Source: Calorimonas adulescens (GTDB lineage: Bacteria > Bacillota > Thermoanaerobacteria > Thermoanaerobacterales > UBA4877). From it: 64,000 bases of DNA. The stretch spans positions 1 through 64,000 of the forward strand of contig NZ_VTPS01000004.1 of assembly GCF_008274215.1 (NCBI RefSeq), in the 5' to 3' direction. The translations under genes and the position numbers were made by a program. Shown in pieces: positions 48,833-59,568 of this stretch (position 1 is its first letter; every line of letters begins with the position of its first letter). The notes below the pieces were generated by a model, which was given only the letters and a program-made list of their open reading frames with translations, was not told where the DNA came from and made no database searches.

Positions 48833-49141
48833 ATGCCTAAACAGAAAATAAGGATACGTCTGAAAGCATATGATCATGTGGTATTGGATCAGTCAACTGA
48901 GAAAATTGTAGATACAGCGAGGAGGACAGGAGCTGAGGTTTCTGGACCAATACCCCTGCCGACTGAAAAGAGTATAATAACTATATTGAGAGCCCCGCAC
49001 AAATACAAGGATTCTCGTGAACAGTTTGAGATAAGGACGCATAAACGTCTTATTGATATACTGGACCCCACATCCAAAACTGTAGACGCATTAATGAGGC
49101 TGGATTTACCTGCAGGTGTGGACATAGAGATAAAGCTGTAA
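48833..49141 (+). CDS. rpsJ: Ribosomal protein S10
   Basis: A 102-residue 30S protein, also NusE of the antitermination complex. [11 protein letters not shown] start and the GPIPLPT block are typical. Of two adjacent ATG codons the second (48833) has correct spacing to GGAGGG. It opens the S10 cluster, 48 bases after tuf, without an obvious promoter. Confidence 0.98.
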   Translation: MPKQKIRIRLKAYDHVVLDQSTEKIVDTARRTGAEVSGPIPLPTEKSIITILRAPHKYKDSREQFEIRTHKRLIDILDPTSKTVDALMRLDLPAGVDIEIKL

Positions 49142-49173
49142 AATGAAATTTTTATTAGCCAGGAGGTGGAGAC

Positions 49174-49809
49174 ATGAATAAGGGCATACTTGGTAAAAAG
49201 CTGGGCATGACTCAGATATTTGATAAGGATGGAAAAGCGATACCGGTTACAGTTGTTGAAGCAGGTCCATGTGTGGTGGTCCAGAAAAAGACTGTAGAGA
49301 CTGATGGATACAATGCAATCCAGGTTGGTTTTGGCAATGTCAAATTGAAAAGAGTCAACAAACCAATGATGGGACATTTTAAAAAGGCTGACGTAGAGCC
49401 GAAAAAATTCCTTAGAGAATTTAGGATAGATGATGTCAACAATTATAAAGTTGGGGATGTCATTAATGTCGATATATTTAAACCTGGTGACAGGGTAGAC
49501 GTCATTGGCACATCAAAAGGTAAGGGATTTGCTGGTGTCATTAAAAGATGGAATGCAAAGCGGGGACCAATGGCTCATGGCTCAAAGTACCACAGGAGGG
49601 TTGGTTCTATGGGTGGTAGCACGTATCCGGCTAGGGTGTTTAAGGGCAAACATATGCCGGGCCATATGGGAAATGAGAGAAAGACAGTCCAGAATTTAGA
49701 AGTAGTAAAAACCTACCCAGAGAAGAATTTACTAGTTATAAAAGGTTCAGTACCTGGCATAAGAGGTTCTTTGCTTTATATAAGAGACTCGATTAAGGTT
49801 ACCAGGTAA
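49174..49809 (+). CDS. rplC: Ribosomal protein L3
   Basis: A 211-residue 50S protein that starts 23S assembly. [11 protein letters not shown] start and the [11 protein letters not shown] loop near the peptidyl-transferase centre are typical. CAGGAGGTGGAG precedes the ATG. Confidence 0.99.
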   Translation: MNKGILGKKLGMTQIFDKDGKAIPVTVVEAGPCVVVQKKTVETDGYNAIQVGFGNVKLKRVNKPMMGHFKKADVEPKKFLREFRIDDVNNYKVGDVINVDIFKPGDRVDVIGTSKGKGFAGVIKRWNAKRGPMAHGSKYHRRVGSMGGSTYPARVFKGKHMPGHMGNERKTVQNLEVVKTYPEKNLLVIKGSVPGIRGSLLYIRDSIKVTR

Positions 49810-49827
49810 TGGGAAGGAGGAAAGAAG

Positions 49828-50451
49828 ATGGCATTGGCCAAAGTATATAACACTAATGGCGAACAGGTGGGAGAAATAGAACTGAGCGATGAAATCTTTA
49901 ATGCACCTGTTAAAACAGAGGTCCTCCATGAGGTGGTCTTAAATTATCTTGCAAATCAAAGGCAAGGCACCCATGCTACCAAAACACGCGGTATGGTAAG
50001 GGGTGGTGGTAAGAAGCCATGGAGACAGAAGGGTACAGGTAGAGCAAGGCAAGGGAGCATTAGAGCCCCACAATGGATAAAAGGTGGTGTGGTGTTTGGG
50101 CCTCACCCGAGAAGTTACAGGTACAACCTGCCAAAGAGTTTAAAAAAGGTTGCATGGAAATCTGCATTGAGCTCTAAGTACAGTGAGAATAAGATAATTG
50201 TACTTGACAATCTTTTTATGGATAAACCTAAAACAAAAGAAATTATCAATATGTTAAACAACTTGGATGTTGATGATAAAGCTTTAATTGTACTTGCTGA
50301 CAGAAATGAAAATGTTTATAAATCCTCGAGGAATATACCCGGCGTAAAGACCACATATATAGGACAGTTAAATGTATATGACATATTAACTCATGACACC
50401 TTTATTATTACAAAAGATGCAGTGAATAAAGTGGAGGAGGTGTATTCCTGA
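49828..50451 (+). CDS. rplD: Ribosomal protein L4
   Basis: A 207-residue 50S exit-tunnel protein. The long tunnel loop is seen in [17 protein letters not shown] (about residues 53-69). The stop overlaps the start of rplW by one base. Confidence 0.99.
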   Translation: MALAKVYNTNGEQVGEIELSDEIFNAPVKTEVLHEVVLNYLANQRQGTHATKTRGMVRGGGKKPWRQKGTGRARQGSIRAPQWIKGGVVFGPHPRSYRYNLPKSLKKVAWKSALSSKYSENKIIVLDNLFMDKPKTKEIINMLNNLDVDDKALIVLADRNENVYKSSRNIPGVKTTYIGQLNVYDILTHDTFIITKDAVNKVEEVYS

Positions 50452-50741
50452 TGGAACTCCATGATGTTTTGATAAGGCCGATTGTGACTGAAAAAACTAT
50501 GGAAATGATGGCAGAGAAGAAATATGCCTTTGTTGTAGATAGAAATGCCACAAAAACACAGATTAAAAATGCTGTTGAAAATATATTTGGCGTAAAGGTA
50601 GAAAAGGTATATACTGCAAATCGTATAGGAAAAGTAAAAAGAGTAGGTAGATTTGAGGGCAGAAGGCCAGACTGGAAAAGGGCAATAGTTAAACTTACAG
50701 CAGACAGTAAAGGGATAGAATTTTTTGAGGGACTAATGTAA
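50451..50741 (+). CDS. rplW: Ribosomal protein L23
   Basis: A 96-residue 50S protein at the tunnel exit, docking site for trigger factor and [14 protein letters not shown] (about residues 6-16) and a basic [18 protein letters not shown] segment are typical. GTGGAGGAGG lies within the rplD end. Confidence 0.99.
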   Translation: MELHDVLIRPIVTEKTMEMMAEKKYAFVVDRNATKTQIKNAVENIFGVKVEKVYTANRIGKVKRVGRFEGRRPDWKRAIVKLTADSKGIEFFEGLM

Positions 50742-50762
50742 TTCCTAAAGGAGGTTAAATGG

Positions 50763-51593
50763 ATGGCGATAAAGAAATATAAGCCGACCTCACCTGGAAG
50801 AAGGTTCATGTCTGTTAATACTTTTGATGAAATAACAAAGACTGAACCTGAAAAATCACTGGTAGTGAGTCTAACGAGTAAAGCGGGAAGGAACGTTTAT
50901 GGAAGGATTACCGTTAGACACAGGGGTGGTGGTCATAAGAGGCTTTACAGGATAATTGACTTCAAAAGGAATAAGTTTGGTGTTCCGGCTAAAGTTGCAG
51001 CCATTGAATACGATCCAAACAGGACAGCATATATAGCACTTTTAAATTATGCTGACGGAGAAAAAAGGTATATACTGGCCCCAGAGGGATTAAAAGTTGG
51101 AGACGTAGTGCAGTCAGGTGAAGGTGCAGATATAAAAGTTGGCAATGCATTAAAACTTAAAGATATGCCGGTAGGTACTGTTATCCATAATATTGAGCTT
51201 ATACCAGGAAAAGGTGGACAGCTTGTTAGGGCTGCAGGTTCTTCGGCACAGCTGCTTGCAAAAGAGGGTGCGTATGCGCAGGTACGTCTACCTTCATCGG
51301 AAGTTCGTTTGATACGCACTGAGTGTATGGCTACAATTGGGCAGGTTTCAAACATTGACCATGAAAATGTGACTATAGGAAAGGCTGGTAGGAGTAGATG
51401 GATGGGCATAAGACCAACGGTAAGGGGTTCCGTAATGAACCCAATTGATCATCCTCATGGTGGTGGTGAAGGCAAAGCGCCGATAGGGCATCCTGGGCCA
51501 GTAACTCCGTGGGGCAAACCAACTCTTGGCTATAAGACGAGGAAGAAGCATAAACCTTCTGATAAGCTTATAGTAAAAAGACGTAGCAAGTAA
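50763..51593 (+). CDS. rplB: Ribosomal protein L2
   Basis: A 276-residue 50S core protein. The [19 protein letters not shown] block (about residues 220-238), with the histidine close to the peptidyl-transferase centre, is intact. AAGGAGG precedes it. Confidence 0.99.
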   Translation: MAIKKYKPTSPGRRFMSVNTFDEITKTEPEKSLVVSLTSKAGRNVYGRITVRHRGGGHKRLYRIIDFKRNKFGVPAKVAAIEYDPNRTAYIALLNYADGEKRYILAPEGLKVGDVVQSGEGADIKVGNALKLKDMPVGTVIHNIELIPGKGGQLVRAAGSSAQLLAKEGAYAQVRLPSSEVRLIRTECMATIGQVSNIDHENVTIGKAGRSRWMGIRPTVRGSVMNPIDHPHGGGEGKAPIGHPGPVTPWGKPTLGYKTRKKHKPSDKLIVKRRSK

Positions 51594-51605
51594 GGGAGGG
51601 GTAAG

Positions 51606-51890
51606 ATGAGCAGGTCAGTTAAAAAGGGACCTTTTGTAAATGAAAAGCTGTTATCTAAGATAATCGAGATGAACAAAACCGGTGAAAAGAAAGTTCTGAG
51701 AACCTGGTCCAGAAGTTCTACTATTGTCCCGGAAATGGTAGGTCATACCATTGCTGTCCATGATGGAAGAAAGCATGTGCCTGTTTATATAACTGAGGAT
51801 ATGGTTGGACACAAATTGGGTGAGTTTGCTCCCACCAGGACTTTTAGAGGGCATGCAGGTTCGGAGAAGACAACAAAAATTAAAAAGTAG
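51606..51890 (+). CDS. rpsS: Ribosomal protein S19
   Basis: A 94-residue 30S head protein. [15 protein letters not shown] start, the [20 protein letters not shown] block (split) and [12 protein letters not shown] are typical. AGGGAGGGG precedes it. Confidence 0.99.
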   Translation: MSRSVKKGPFVNEKLLSKIIEMNKTGEKKVLRTWSRSSTIVPEMVGHTIAVHDGRKHVPVYITEDMVGHKLGEFAPTRTFRGHAGSEKTTKIKK

Positions 51891-51912
51891 CCAAAGGTGA
51901 GGAGGTATAAAG

Positions 51913-52245
51913 GTGGAGGCTAAGGCAATATTACGATATGCCAGAATTTCTCCAAGAAAGGTCAGAATTGTATTAGACCTTATAAGGGGAAAACAGATAG
52001 ACGAAGCAATGGCAATTCTGAAATACACGCCTAAGAGAGCTTCATATATGATTGAGAAGTTATTAAATTCAGCGGTGGCCAATGCTGAAAATAACTTTAA
52101 TATGAACAGGGATAAACTTTTTATTTCCAAAGCTTATGCCGACCAGGGACCAACTTTAAAAAGATACCTGCCGAGAGCCCATGGAAGGGCAGATGTTATA
52201 AGAAAGAGGACCAGCCATATAACTCTGGTTCTTGAAGAAAAGTGA
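51913..52245 (+). CDS. rplV: Ribosomal protein L22
   Basis: A 110-residue 50S tunnel protein. It starts with GTG behind GAGGAGG. The [18 protein letters not shown] helix and the tunnel loop ([20 protein letters not shown], split) are intact. Confidence 0.98.
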   Translation: MEAKAILRYARISPRKVRIVLDLIRGKQIDEAMAILKYTPKRASYMIEKLLNSAVANAENNFNMNRDKLFISKAYADQGPTLKRYLPRAHGRADVIRKRTSHITLVLEEK

Positions 52246-52260
52246 GAAGGAGGTACGAGT

Positions 52261-52923
52261 ATGGGTCAAAAGGTTAATCCCATTGGGTTTAGGGTAGGTG
52301 TGATAAAGGACTGGGACGCAAGGTGGTACGCTAAGGGCAATAACTTTGGTGATACGCTTATTGAGGACATAAAACTCAGGAACTATATCAAGGAGAAGAC
52401 ATTTGAGGCTGGAATCTCAAAAATTGAAATTGAGAGGGATGCCAATCGCATAAAGATAAATCTTCATACTGCAAAACCAGGTATCTTAATAGGTAAGGGC
52501 GGTGCAGGGATTGACGTTTTGAAGAAGTCACTAGAGCAAATGACGGGTAAGGTAGTTCTTCTCAATGTCATAGAAATAAAAAAACCTGAACTGGACGCTC
52601 AACTGGTCGCAGAAAATATAGCTTTTCAGCTTGAGAGAAGAATTTCTTTTAGAAGGGCAATGAAACAGGCCATGTCAAGAGCTATGAAAGCTGGAGCTAA
52701 GGGTATAAAAACATCAGTTTCTGGAAGGCTTGGTGGTGCTGAGATAGCAAGGACAGAAACGTATCATGAAGGTGTGGTGCCACTGCAGACCATTCGTGCA
52801 GACATAGATTATGGTTTTACAGAAGCTAAGACAACTTACGGAAGGATAGGAGTAAAGGTTTGGATTAACAAGGGCGAGGTATTACCTGAGCTGAAGAAGG
52901 AAGCGGCAGAAGGAGGAATGTAA
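52261..52923 (+). CDS. rpsC: Ribosomal protein S3
   Basis: A 220-residue 30S mRNA-entry protein. [11 protein letters not shown] start, KH domain ([12 protein letters not shown] near residue 80) and the [10 protein letters not shown]-like C-domain block ([11 protein letters not shown]) are intact. Confidence 0.99.
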   Translation: MGQKVNPIGFRVGVIKDWDARWYAKGNNFGDTLIEDIKLRNYIKEKTFEAGISKIEIERDANRIKINLHTAKPGILIGKGGAGIDVLKKSLEQMTGKVVLLNVIEIKKPELDAQLVAENIAFQLERRISFRRAMKQAMSRAMKAGAKGIKTSVSGRLGGAEIARTETYHEGVVPLQTIRADIDYGFTEAKTTYGRIGVKVWINKGEVLPELKKEAAEGGM

Positions 52924-52925
52924 TT

Positions 52926-53372
52926 ATGTTGATGCCCAAAAGGGTTAAATACAGAAAACCACACAGAGGTTCCGTCCCAAGTCCGGACTCTAAGGCTACA
53001 AGGGGCAATACCCTTACTTATGGAGAGTTTGGATTGCAGGCGTTAGAACCGGCATGGATAACATCTGCTCAGATTGAAGCTGCACGTGTTGCAATGACCA
53101 GGTATATCAAAAGAGGCGGGAAGGTGTGGATAAAAATTTTCCCTGACAAGCCTATAACCAAAAAACCGGCTGAGACAAGGATGGGTTCCGGCAAAGGTGC
53201 ACCTGAATATTGGGTTGCAGTTGTTAAACCTGGTAGGGTGTTGTTTGAGATTGGTGGTGTCAGTGAAGAGACTGCAAAGGAGGCTTTGAGACTGGCAAAG
53301 TATAAGCTTCCCATTAAGACCAGATTTATAAAACGTGAAGATGTGGGTGGTGAAAACAATGAAAGCCAGTGA
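52926..53372 (+). CDS. rplP: Ribosomal protein L16
   Basis: A 148-residue 50S protein near the A-site tRNA elbow. [11 protein letters not shown] start, [15 protein letters not shown] and the [13 protein letters not shown] block are typical. The usual short basic R-G-R-M-K-G-K-A segment near residue 14 is replaced by [11 protein letters not shown], about three residues longer and less basic. Ribosome site GAAGGAGGAATG. The end overlaps rpmC. Confidence 0.98.
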   Translation: MLMPKRVKYRKPHRGSVPSPDSKATRGNTLTYGEFGLQALEPAWITSAQIEAARVAMTRYIKRGGKVWIKIFPDKPITKKPAETRMGSGKGAPEYWVAVVKPGRVLFEIGGVSEETAKEALRLAKYKLPIKTRFIKREDVGGENNESQ

Positions 53373-53556
53373 TATGAAAGAAATGACAAACAGTGAGTTA
53401 AATCAAAAGCTGTCTGAGTTGAAGGAGGAGCTCTTTAACCTGAGATTTCAACTGGCTACAGGTCAGCTGGAGAATACAAGCAGGATCAAAATGGTAAGAA
53501 AGGATATTGCGCGGGTCAAGACGATTTTAAGGGAACGCCAGATCAAAGTGGTTTAA
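53359..53556 (+). CDS. rpmC: Ribosomal protein L29
   Basis: A 65-residue two-helix 50S protein at the tunnel exit. [14 protein letters not shown] start and the F-N-L-R-F-Q-x-A-T-G-Q-L-E-N block are typical. ATG 53359 is preferred to upstream GTG/ATG codons because it gives the usual MKA start; the overlap with rplP is 14 bases. Confidence 0.97.
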   Translation: MKASDMKEMTNSELNQKLSELKEELFNLRFQLATGQLENTSRIKMVRKDIARVKTILRERQIKVV

Positions 53557-53569
53557 AGGAGGTTAGTAT

Positions 53570-53830
53570 ATGGAGACAATAAGGGGTAAGCGCAAAGAGA
53601 GAATAGGCTTTGTGGTAAGCGATAAAATGGATAAGACAATAGTCGTAGCAGTAGAAGATAGGGTGCAGCATCCTCTTTACGGAAAGATTGTAAGAAGAAC
53701 CAAAAAGTACAAGGCTCATGATGAGAAAAATGAAGCGCATATTGGCGATAAAGTTCTTATTATGGAGACAAGACCTTTGAGCAAGGAAAAAAGGTGGAGA
53801 CTGGTTGATATAGTTGAAAGGGCAAAATAA
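53570..53830 (+). CDS. rpsQ: Ribosomal protein S17
   Basis: An 86-residue OB-fold 30S protein. [14 protein letters not shown] and the late [14 protein letters not shown] block are typical. AAGGAGG precedes the ATG. Confidence 0.98.
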   Translation: METIRGKRKERIGFVVSDKMDKTIVVAVEDRVQHPLYGKIVRRTKKYKAHDEKNEAHIGDKVLIMETRPLSKEKRWRLVDIVERAK

Positions 53831-53848
53831 TGAAAGGAGGACAATTCC

Positions 53849-54217
53849 ATGATACAACCACAGACGAGGTTAAAGGTTGCAGATAACACTGGTGCTAAAG
53901 AGATAATGTGTATAAGGGTCCTCGGCGGTCCAAACAGGAAATTTGGAAATATTGGTGATATAATAGTTGCTTCAGTTAAAAGTGCAACACCAGGAGGTGT
54001 TGTTAAAAAAGGTGATGTAATAAAAGCAGTTGTGGTGAGGTCTGTAAGCGGACTTAAGAGAAAAGATGGCACATTTATAAGGTTTGATGAGAATGCTGCG
54101 GTAATAATCAGAGATGATTTACAACCACGGGGTACACGTATTTTTGGACCGGTTGCCAGAGAGCTTAGGGATAAAAACTTTATGAAAATAATTTCTCTTG
54201 CGCCAGAAGTGCTTTGA
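53849..54217 (+). CDS. rplN: Ribosomal protein L14
   Basis: A 122-residue 50S subunit-interface protein. [18 protein letters not shown] start, RVLGG and the [13 protein letters not shown] block are intact. GAAAGGAGG precedes it. Confidence 0.99.
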   Translation: MIQPQTRLKVADNTGAKEIMCIRVLGGPNRKFGNIGDIIVASVKSATPGGVVKKGDVIKAVVVRSVSGLKRKDGTFIRFDENAAVIIRDDLQPRGTRIFGPVARELRDKNFMKIISLAPEVL

Positions 54218-54231
54218 TTGGAGGTGGCAAA

Positions 54232-54552
54232 ATGCCTAAGGTACATGTCAAAAAAGGAGATACCGTTGTCATTATATCTGGTGAGGATAAGGGAAAGAAA
54301 GGAAAAGTTTTAAAGGTGATACCGTCCGAGGGTAAAATACTTGTTGAGGGTATAAACCTGGTAACAAAGCACAAAAGACCGTCAGGTCAAAATCAGCAGG
54401 CAGGGATAGTCCATGAGGAAGCACCAATATATAGTTCAAAAGCTTTGATTTATTGCAACAATTGTGGGAAAGGTGTCCGGTATGGAAAGAAAATTCTCGA
54501 TGACGGTAAAAAAGTGAGATATTGCAAAGCTTGTGGCGAGAATTTAGACTGA
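54232..54552 (+). CDS. rplX: Ribosomal protein L24
   Basis: A 106-residue 50S assembly protein with a KOW domain ([20 protein letters not shown], split about residues 6-25) and a C-terminal CNNCGKGVR...CKACG zinc-ribbon-like part. ATG 54232 follows GGAGGTGG; the frame extends upstream into rplN without a site. Confidence 0.98.
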   Translation: MPKVHVKKGDTVVIISGEDKGKKGKVLKVIPSEGKILVEGINLVTKHKRPSGQNQQAGIVHEEAPIYSSKALIYCNNCGKGVRYGKKILDDGKKVRYCKACGENLD

Positions 54553-54565
54553 AAGGAGGTTTAAT

Positions 54566-55114
54566 ATGCCAATAATTCCTAGACTCAAAGAGAAATACTT
54601 GAACGAGGTTGTGCCTCAGCTTATGAATAGGTTTCATTATGACAATCCAATGCAGGTACCAAAACTGGAGAAGATTGTAATCAACTCTGGTGTGGGTGAG
54701 GGAAAAGAAAACCCTAAGGCACTGGACGAAATGGTAGAAGAGATTAAAATGATCACAGGACAAAAACCTGTCATAACAAAAGCAAAAAAATCCATAGCTA
54801 ACTTTAAGATAAGAAAAGGAATGCCTATTGGTGTTATGGTAACACTGAGGGGTAACAGAATGTATGAATTTGTCGACAAACTACTGAGTGTTGCACTTCC
54901 AAGGGTACGTGACTTTAGAGGAGTTTCGTCTAAGTCTTTTGATGGCCGAGGCAATTATACTCTTGGAATAAGGGAGCAGCTGATTTTTCCGGAAATAGAT
55001 TATGATAAGGTTGAAAAAATCAGGGGTATGGAAATAGTGTTTGTCACAACCGCAAAGAACGACGAAGAGGGTTATGAACTGTTAAGATTATTAGGAATGC
55101 CTTTTTCAAAATAA
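54566..55114 (+). CDS. rplE: Ribosomal protein L5
   Basis: A 182-residue 50S protein binding 5S rRNA and the P-site t[38 protein letters not shown] and [19 protein letters not shown] (about residues 113-131) are intact. Confidence 0.99.
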   Translation: MPIIPRLKEKYLNEVVPQLMNRFHYDNPMQVPKLEKIVINSGVGEGKENPKALDEMVEEIKMITGQKPVITKAKKSIANFKIRKGMPIGVMVTLRGNRMYEFVDKLLSVALPRVRDFRGVSSKSFDGRGNYTLGIREQLIFPEIDYDKVEKIRGMEIVFVTTAKNDEEGYELLRLLGMPFSK

Positions 55115-55126
55115 GGGAGGGATAAA

Positions 55127-55312
55127 ATGGCACGCAAAGCCTTAAAAATAAAACAGCAAAGACCTCAAAAGTATGCAACTAGAGAGTATAACAGGTGTAA
55201 GATATGTGGCAGACCGCATGCATATCTCCGTAAGTTTGGTATGTGCCGTCTTTGCTTCAGGAAGTATGCTCATGAGGGTATAATTCCTGGGGTCAAAAAG
55301 GCAAGCTGGTAA
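55127..55312 (+). CDS. rpsN: Ribosomal protein S14, zinc-binding type
   Basis: A 61-residue 30S protein of the short C+ form. CKIC and CRLC (about residues 24-27 and 40-43) bind zinc. Starts [12 protein letters not shown] after GGGAGGG and ends KASW as usual. Confidence 0.98.
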   Translation: MARKALKIKQQRPQKYATREYNRCKICGRPHAYLRKFGMCRLCFRKYAHEGIIPGVKKASW

Positions 55313-55331
55313 TAGGAAGGAGGTAAATCTA

Positions 55332-55727
55332 ATGGTTACAGATCCAATAGCCGATATGTTAACACGAATCAGAAATGCCAATATTGTTAGAATGTCAACA
55401 GTTGATATTCCGGCTTCAAATATAAAGAAAAGTATAGCGGAAATTATGTATAATGAAGGATTTATTGAATCCTATGAGATTGTAGATGATGGAAAGCAGG
55501 GTATAATTAGGATTAAGATGAAATACGGTCCTGATAAGGAGAGAGTAGTAAGTGGGCTTAAGCGGATAAGTAAACCGGGTTTGAGGGTATATGCCACAAA
55601 GGATCAGATACCAAAAGTATTGGGTGGCCTTGGAATTGCTATATTATCTACACCAAAGGGTGTAATAACTGACAAAAAAGCCAGACAGGAGGGTGTTGGA
55701 GGAGAGGTCCTCTGTTATATCTGGTAA
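55332..55727 (+). CDS. rpsH: Ribosomal protein S8
   Basis: A 131-residue 30S central-domain protein. [13 protein letters not shown] start and [20 protein letters not shown] (split), EVLCYIW end are typical. GGAAGGAGG precedes the ATG. Confidence 0.99.
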   Translation: MVTDPIADMLTRIRNANIVRMSTVDIPASNIKKSIAEIMYNEGFIESYEIVDDGKQGIIRIKMKYGPDKERVVSGLKRISKPGLRVYATKDQIPKVLGGLGIAILSTPKGVITDKKARQEGVGGEVLCYIW

Positions 55728-55744
55728 ACTAAGGAGGTGCTAAA

Positions 55745-56287
55745 ATGTCAAGGATAGGGAAAAAACCTATTGCCATCCCTCAAGGGGTTCAAGTTGATAT
55801 TTCTGAAAACAATATAGTGAGAGTTAAGGGCCCTAAAGGTGAGCTGACACAGGCTTTTAATAAGAATATGATTATAGAGAAGGCTGATAATGCTATATTA
55901 GTCAAAAGACCAGATGATAGTAAATTTAACCATTCCTTGCACGGACTTACCAGGACGCTAATTGCCAATATGATTGAAGGTGTAACGAAAGGTTATGAAA
56001 AGTCTCTGGATATTGTTGGGGTTGGTTACAGGGCTTCAAAACAGGGAAATAAACTCGTTTTAAATCTTGGATATTCTCATCCAATCGAGATTGAAGAGGA
56101 ACCGGGCATAGAGATTGCAGTAGATGGGAGCAACAAGATCATTGTAAAAGGGATAGATAAACAGCGGGTGGGCCAGGTGGCAGCCATGATTAGAGATAAA
56201 AGACGTCCTGATGTATATAAGGGAAAGGGTATCAGGTATACCGGTGAGGTTGTCAGGTTAAAAGAAGGAAAGACAGGCAAGAAGTAG
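55745..56287 (+). CDS. rplF: Ribosomal protein L6
   Basis: A 180-residue 50S protein near the factor-binding site. [12 protein letters not shown] start, VGVGYRAS and the [16 protein letters not shown] block are intact. Confidence 0.99.
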   Translation: MSRIGKKPIAIPQGVQVDISENNIVRVKGPKGELTQAFNKNMIIEKADNAILVKRPDDSKFNHSLHGLTRTLIANMIEGVTKGYEKSLDIVGVGYRASKQGNKLVLNLGYSHPIEIEEEPGIEIAVDGSNKIIVKGIDKQRVGQVAAMIRDKRRPDVYKGKGIRYTGEVVRLKEGKTGKK

Positions 56288-56303
56288 GAAGGAGTGATTG
56301 ACT

Positions 56304-56672
56304 TTGATAAATAAAGAGAGCAAGAATATAGGGAGAAAAATACGCCACAAAAGGCTGCGTAAAAAGGTTTTTGGCACTGCAGAGCGGCCGCGTCTTTCGG
56401 TTTACAGAAGCCTTAACAACTTTTACGTCCAACTAATTGATGATGAGGCTGGACATACAATGGCTTCAGTATCTACCTTAGAGCCTGAAATAAAATCGAA
56501 GATCACCAATGGTTCAAATAAAGAAAGCGCTGAAGTAGTAGGTAAATTAATAGCTAAGAGGGCACTGGAAAAAGGTATAAACAAAGTGGTATTTGACAGG
56601 GGTGGCTATAAATATCATGGAACAATAAAGGCATTGGCTGATGCTGCCAGAGAAGGTGGATTAGAATTTTAA
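56304..56672 (+). CDS. rplR: Ribosomal protein L18
   Basis: A 122-residue 5S rRNA-binding protein. The TTG at 56304 gives the usual MINKESKN start with eight bases to AAGGAGTG; the TTG at 56298 is too close. RPRLSVYRS and [24 protein letters not shown] (split) are typical. Confidence 0.97.
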   Translation: MINKESKNIGRKIRHKRLRKKVFGTAERPRLSVYRSLNNFYVQLIDDEAGHTMASVSTLEPEIKSKITNGSNKESAEVVGKLIAKRALEKGINKVVFDRGGYKYHGTIKALADAAREGGLEF

Positions 56673-56684
56673 AGGAGGGAAATT

Positions 56685-57179
56685 ATGCGAATTAATCCAA
56701 ACGGTTTAGAGTTAAAGGAAACCGTGATTTCGATGAACCGTGTTGCAAAGGTTGTGAAGGGTGGTAAAAATTTTCGTTTTAGTGTTTTAGTAGTCGTAGG
56801 AGATGGCAATGGCTATGTAGGAATTGGCACCGGGAAAGCTGCTGAAATACCAGAAGCAATACGGAAGGCCATAGAAGATGCCAAAAAAGCTCTTATTAAG
56901 GTACCAATTGTAGGCACAACCATCCCCCATGAGATTATAGGGGAGTTTGGTGCAGGCAAAGTGCTTTTAAAACCAGCTAAAGAAGGTACAGGTGTTATTG
57001 CAGGTGGTCCTGTGAGGGCACTTTTAGAGGCCGCTGGAATTAAAGATGTTAGGGCTAAGTCTCTTGGCAGTGACAATGCCAGGAATGTTGTAAATGCTGC
57101 GTTTGAAGGACTGAAGAAGTTAAAAACAGCTCAAGATGTAGCCAGATTAAGAGGTAAGGATGTAGTTGATGTAATATAA
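56685..57179 (+). CDS. rpsE: Ribosomal protein S5
   Basis: A 164-residue 30S protein for accuracy and mRNA unwinding. [22 protein letters not shown] (split), [15 protein letters not shown] and VIAGGPVRA are intact. rplO follows after 27 bases; no rpmD (L30) lies between, unlike the usual order. Confidence 0.99.
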   Translation: MRINPNGLELKETVISMNRVAKVVKGGKNFRFSVLVVVGDGNGYVGIGTGKAAEIPEAIRKAIEDAKKALIKVPIVGTTIPHEIIGEFGAGKVLLKPAKEGTGVIAGGPVRALLEAAGIKDVRAKSLGSDNARNVVNAAFEGLKKLKTAQDVARLRGKDVVDVI

Positions 57180-57206
57180 CTCCGTGATTTCAAGGGAGGT
57201 GTCTGA

Positions 57207-57647
57207 ATGAATATACATGAGTTAAAGCCGGCTGACGGTTCGAGAAAGGGTAAAAAACGTGTGGGAAGAGGTATAGGTTCCGGTCATGGAAAGACTTCAA
57301 CAAGGGGTCATAAGGGTCAATACGCCAGGAGTGGTACGGGGATAAAACCCGGTTTTGAAGGCGGCCAGATGCCCTTGCAGAGAAGACTTCCAAAGAGGGG
57401 CTTTACCAATATCTTTAAGAAAGAATATGCTATAATAAATATTGAAGAACTCAATAACTTTGATACTGATACTGTAGTTACACCGGAATTGCTTATTAAA
57501 TATGGCAGAATAAAGGATATGAAAGATGGCTTGAAGGTCTTAGGCAACGGTGAGTTAAATAAGAAATTGATTGTAAGGGCTAACAGCTTCAGCAAATCTG
57601 CCATAGAAAAGATTGAAAGGGCAGGCGGAAAGGCAGAGGTGATTTAA
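57207..57647 (+). CDS. rplO: Ribosomal protein L15
   Basis: A 146-residue 50S protein. [22 protein letters not shown] (split about residues 17-38) and [17 protein letters not shown] are intact. GGGAGGTG precedes it; one base separates it from secY. Confidence 0.99.
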   Translation: MNIHELKPADGSRKGKKRVGRGIGSGHGKTSTRGHKGQYARSGTGIKPGFEGGQMPLQRRLPKRGFTNIFKKEYAIINIEELNNFDTDTVVTPELLIKYGRIKDMKDGLKVLGNGELNKKLIVRANSFSKSAIEKIERAGGKAEVI

Positions 57648-57648
57648 A

Positions 57649-58905
57649 TTGTTTTCAACTCTCTTTAACGCCTGGCATGTCAAGGATATAAGGCATAGAA
57701 TTTTGTTTACGCTTGGGATGATCCTTGTTTTTAGAGCTGGTTCACATATACCGGTTCCTGGTATAGATACCAATATCATCAAGCAAATGGTGAACAGTGG
57801 ACAATTGCTTGGATTTTTTGATGTTCTATCTGGTGGGTCATTCAGTAACTTTACTGTGTTTGCTTTAAGTATTACGCCATATGTTACAGCGTCAATTATA
57901 GTCCAGTTGCTTACTATAGCAATCCCATCATGGGAGCAAATGGCTAAAGCTGGAGAAGAAGGCAGAAAGAAATTAGCACAGTATACCAGATATGGCACGG
58001 TGGTGTTAGCCTTTATTCAAGCCATAAGTATGACCTATGGGTTAAGGGGAGCAGTGACAGAGGCAACAACTTTTAACTTATTATTAATTGCTCTTACCCT
58101 TACAGCAGGTACTGCATTTTTAATGTGGCTTGGCGAACAGATTAATGAGAAGGGGATAGGCAATGGCATTTCAATGATTATATTTGCCGGTATTATATCA
58201 AGAATACCAGCAATGTTTGTCACTACCTATCAATATGTTAAGGCTGGTACAACAAGTATCATTGGTGCTACAGTTTACTGGGTTGTAACACTTATCATGG
58301 TAGTAGCTATTGTGTATATAACAGAAGGACAAAGACGTATTCCCGTCCAATATGCTCGTAGACAGGTGGGAAGGAGAATGTATGGTGGTCAAAGCACTCA
58401 TCTACCGCTTAGGGTAAACCCTACTGGGATGATACCGATAATATTTGCTGTCTCTATACTGCAATTTCCACTGCAAATAGCAGCGTTTTTCCCTAACAGC
58501 GGTTATGCACACTTTATGAACACCTGGTTTAATACAGGTGGTGTGCTGTATAATATACTTGATGCGATTTTGATTGTCTTCTTTACATTTTTTTATGCTG
58601 CAGTTGTGTTTAACCCTGAAGATGTTGCCGAAAACCTGAAAAAGTATGGTGGTTTTATACCTGGTATAAGACCCGGCAAGCCAACATCTGACTATATAAC
58701 AAAAATTATGAACAGGTTAGTAATGGTTGGTGGTGTTTTTCTTGCGCTTGTCGCTGTTATACCGGTGATAGTAATGAAAATTACTGGCTTGAACCTTTAC
58801 TTCAGCGGGGCTGCTATTTTGATTGCAGTTGGTGTGGCCATGGATACTGTAAAGCAGCTGGAGGCTCAGCTAGTGATGAGGAATTACCAGGGTTTCTTGA
58901 AATAG
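57649..58905 (+). CDS. secY: Preprotein translocase subunit SecY
   Basis: A 418-residue channel protein with ten membrane helices. GSHIPVPGID start region, the FALSITPYVTASIIVQLL block and the cytosolic loop GQRRIPVQYARR are typical. It starts with TTG behind AGAGGTG and is translated right after rplO. With secE at 28.3 kb it forms the export channel. Confidence 0.99.
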   Translation: MFSTLFNAWHVKDIRHRILFTLGMILVFRAGSHIPVPGIDTNIIKQMVNSGQLLGFFDVLSGGSFSNFTVFALSITPYVTASIIVQLLTIAIPSWEQMAKAGEEGRKKLAQYTRYGTVVLAFIQAISMTYGLRGAVTEATTFNLLLIALTLTAGTAFLMWLGEQINEKGIGNGISMIIFAGIISRIPAMFVTTYQYVKAGTTSIIGATVYWVVTLIMVVAIVYITEGQRRIPVQYARRQVGRRMYGGQSTHLPLRVNPTGMIPIIFAVSILQFPLQIAAFFPNSGYAHFMNTWFNTGGVLYNILDAILIVFFTFFYAAVVFNPEDVAENLKKYGGFIPGIRPGKPTSDYITKIMNRLVMVGGVFLALVAVIPVIVMKITGLNLYFSGAAILIAVGVAMDTVKQLEAQLVMRNYQGFLK

Positions 58906-58917
58906 AGGTGTGTAAGC

Positions 58918-59568
58918 ATGAGATTGATTATAATTGGTCCACCAGGAGCAGGAAAAGGGACACAGGCTAAATTAATATGCCGTCATTTTGACATTCCCCA
59001 TATATCTACCGGTGATATGTTCAGAGAGAATATTATCGCCGCCACAGAAACTGGATTATTAGTTGATGAATATATAAAGAAAGGTCTTTTAGTCCCCGAC
59101 CAAATAGTAAACAGGATGGTAGAAGATAGGCTGTCCAATCCAGATGTCAATAAAGGTTTTTTGCTTGATGGCTATCCGAGGACAGTATCTCAGGCTGATG
59201 TGTTGCAGAGTTTTTTAACAAAAAACGGAAAAAAGTTAGATGCTGTGATTAACCTTAATATTTCCAGGGAAAAATTAATAAGTAGAATAGCTGGTAGAAG
59301 AATATGTGAGAATTGTGGCGCTTTGTTCAACGTCATCACTAGCCCGCCCAAAATAGAAGGCGTATGTGATAATTGTGGTGGCAGGTTAATACAGAGATCA
59401 GATGATGATGTGAATGTAGCAGCAACAAGAGTGGACGTATATATAAAAGAGACAAAACCTTTGATTGAATATTATAATGCACTGTCATTGCTTTATAATG
59501 TAGATGCTGACAACTCGATAGAAAAAGTATTCAGGGATATATGCAAAAAATTGGAGAGCGACAGGTAA
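58918..59568 (+). CDS. adk: Adenylate kinase
   Basis: A 216-residue kinase keeping ATP, ADP and AMP in balance. P-loop GPPGAGKGTQA (residues 7-17), DGYPRT and a LID with CENC and CDNC, making it the zinc-bearing Gram-positive form. Its stop directly abuts the map start. Confidence 0.99.
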   Translation: MRLIIIGPPGAGKGTQAKLICRHFDIPHISTGDMFRENIIAATETGLLVDEYIKKGLLVPDQIVNRMVEDRLSNPDVNKGFLLDGYPRTVSQADVLQSFLTKNGKKLDAVINLNISREKLISRIAGRRICENCGALFNVITSPPKIEGVCDNCGGRLIQRSDDDVNVAATRVDVYIKETKPLIEYYNALSLLYNVDADNSIEKVFRDICKKLESDR

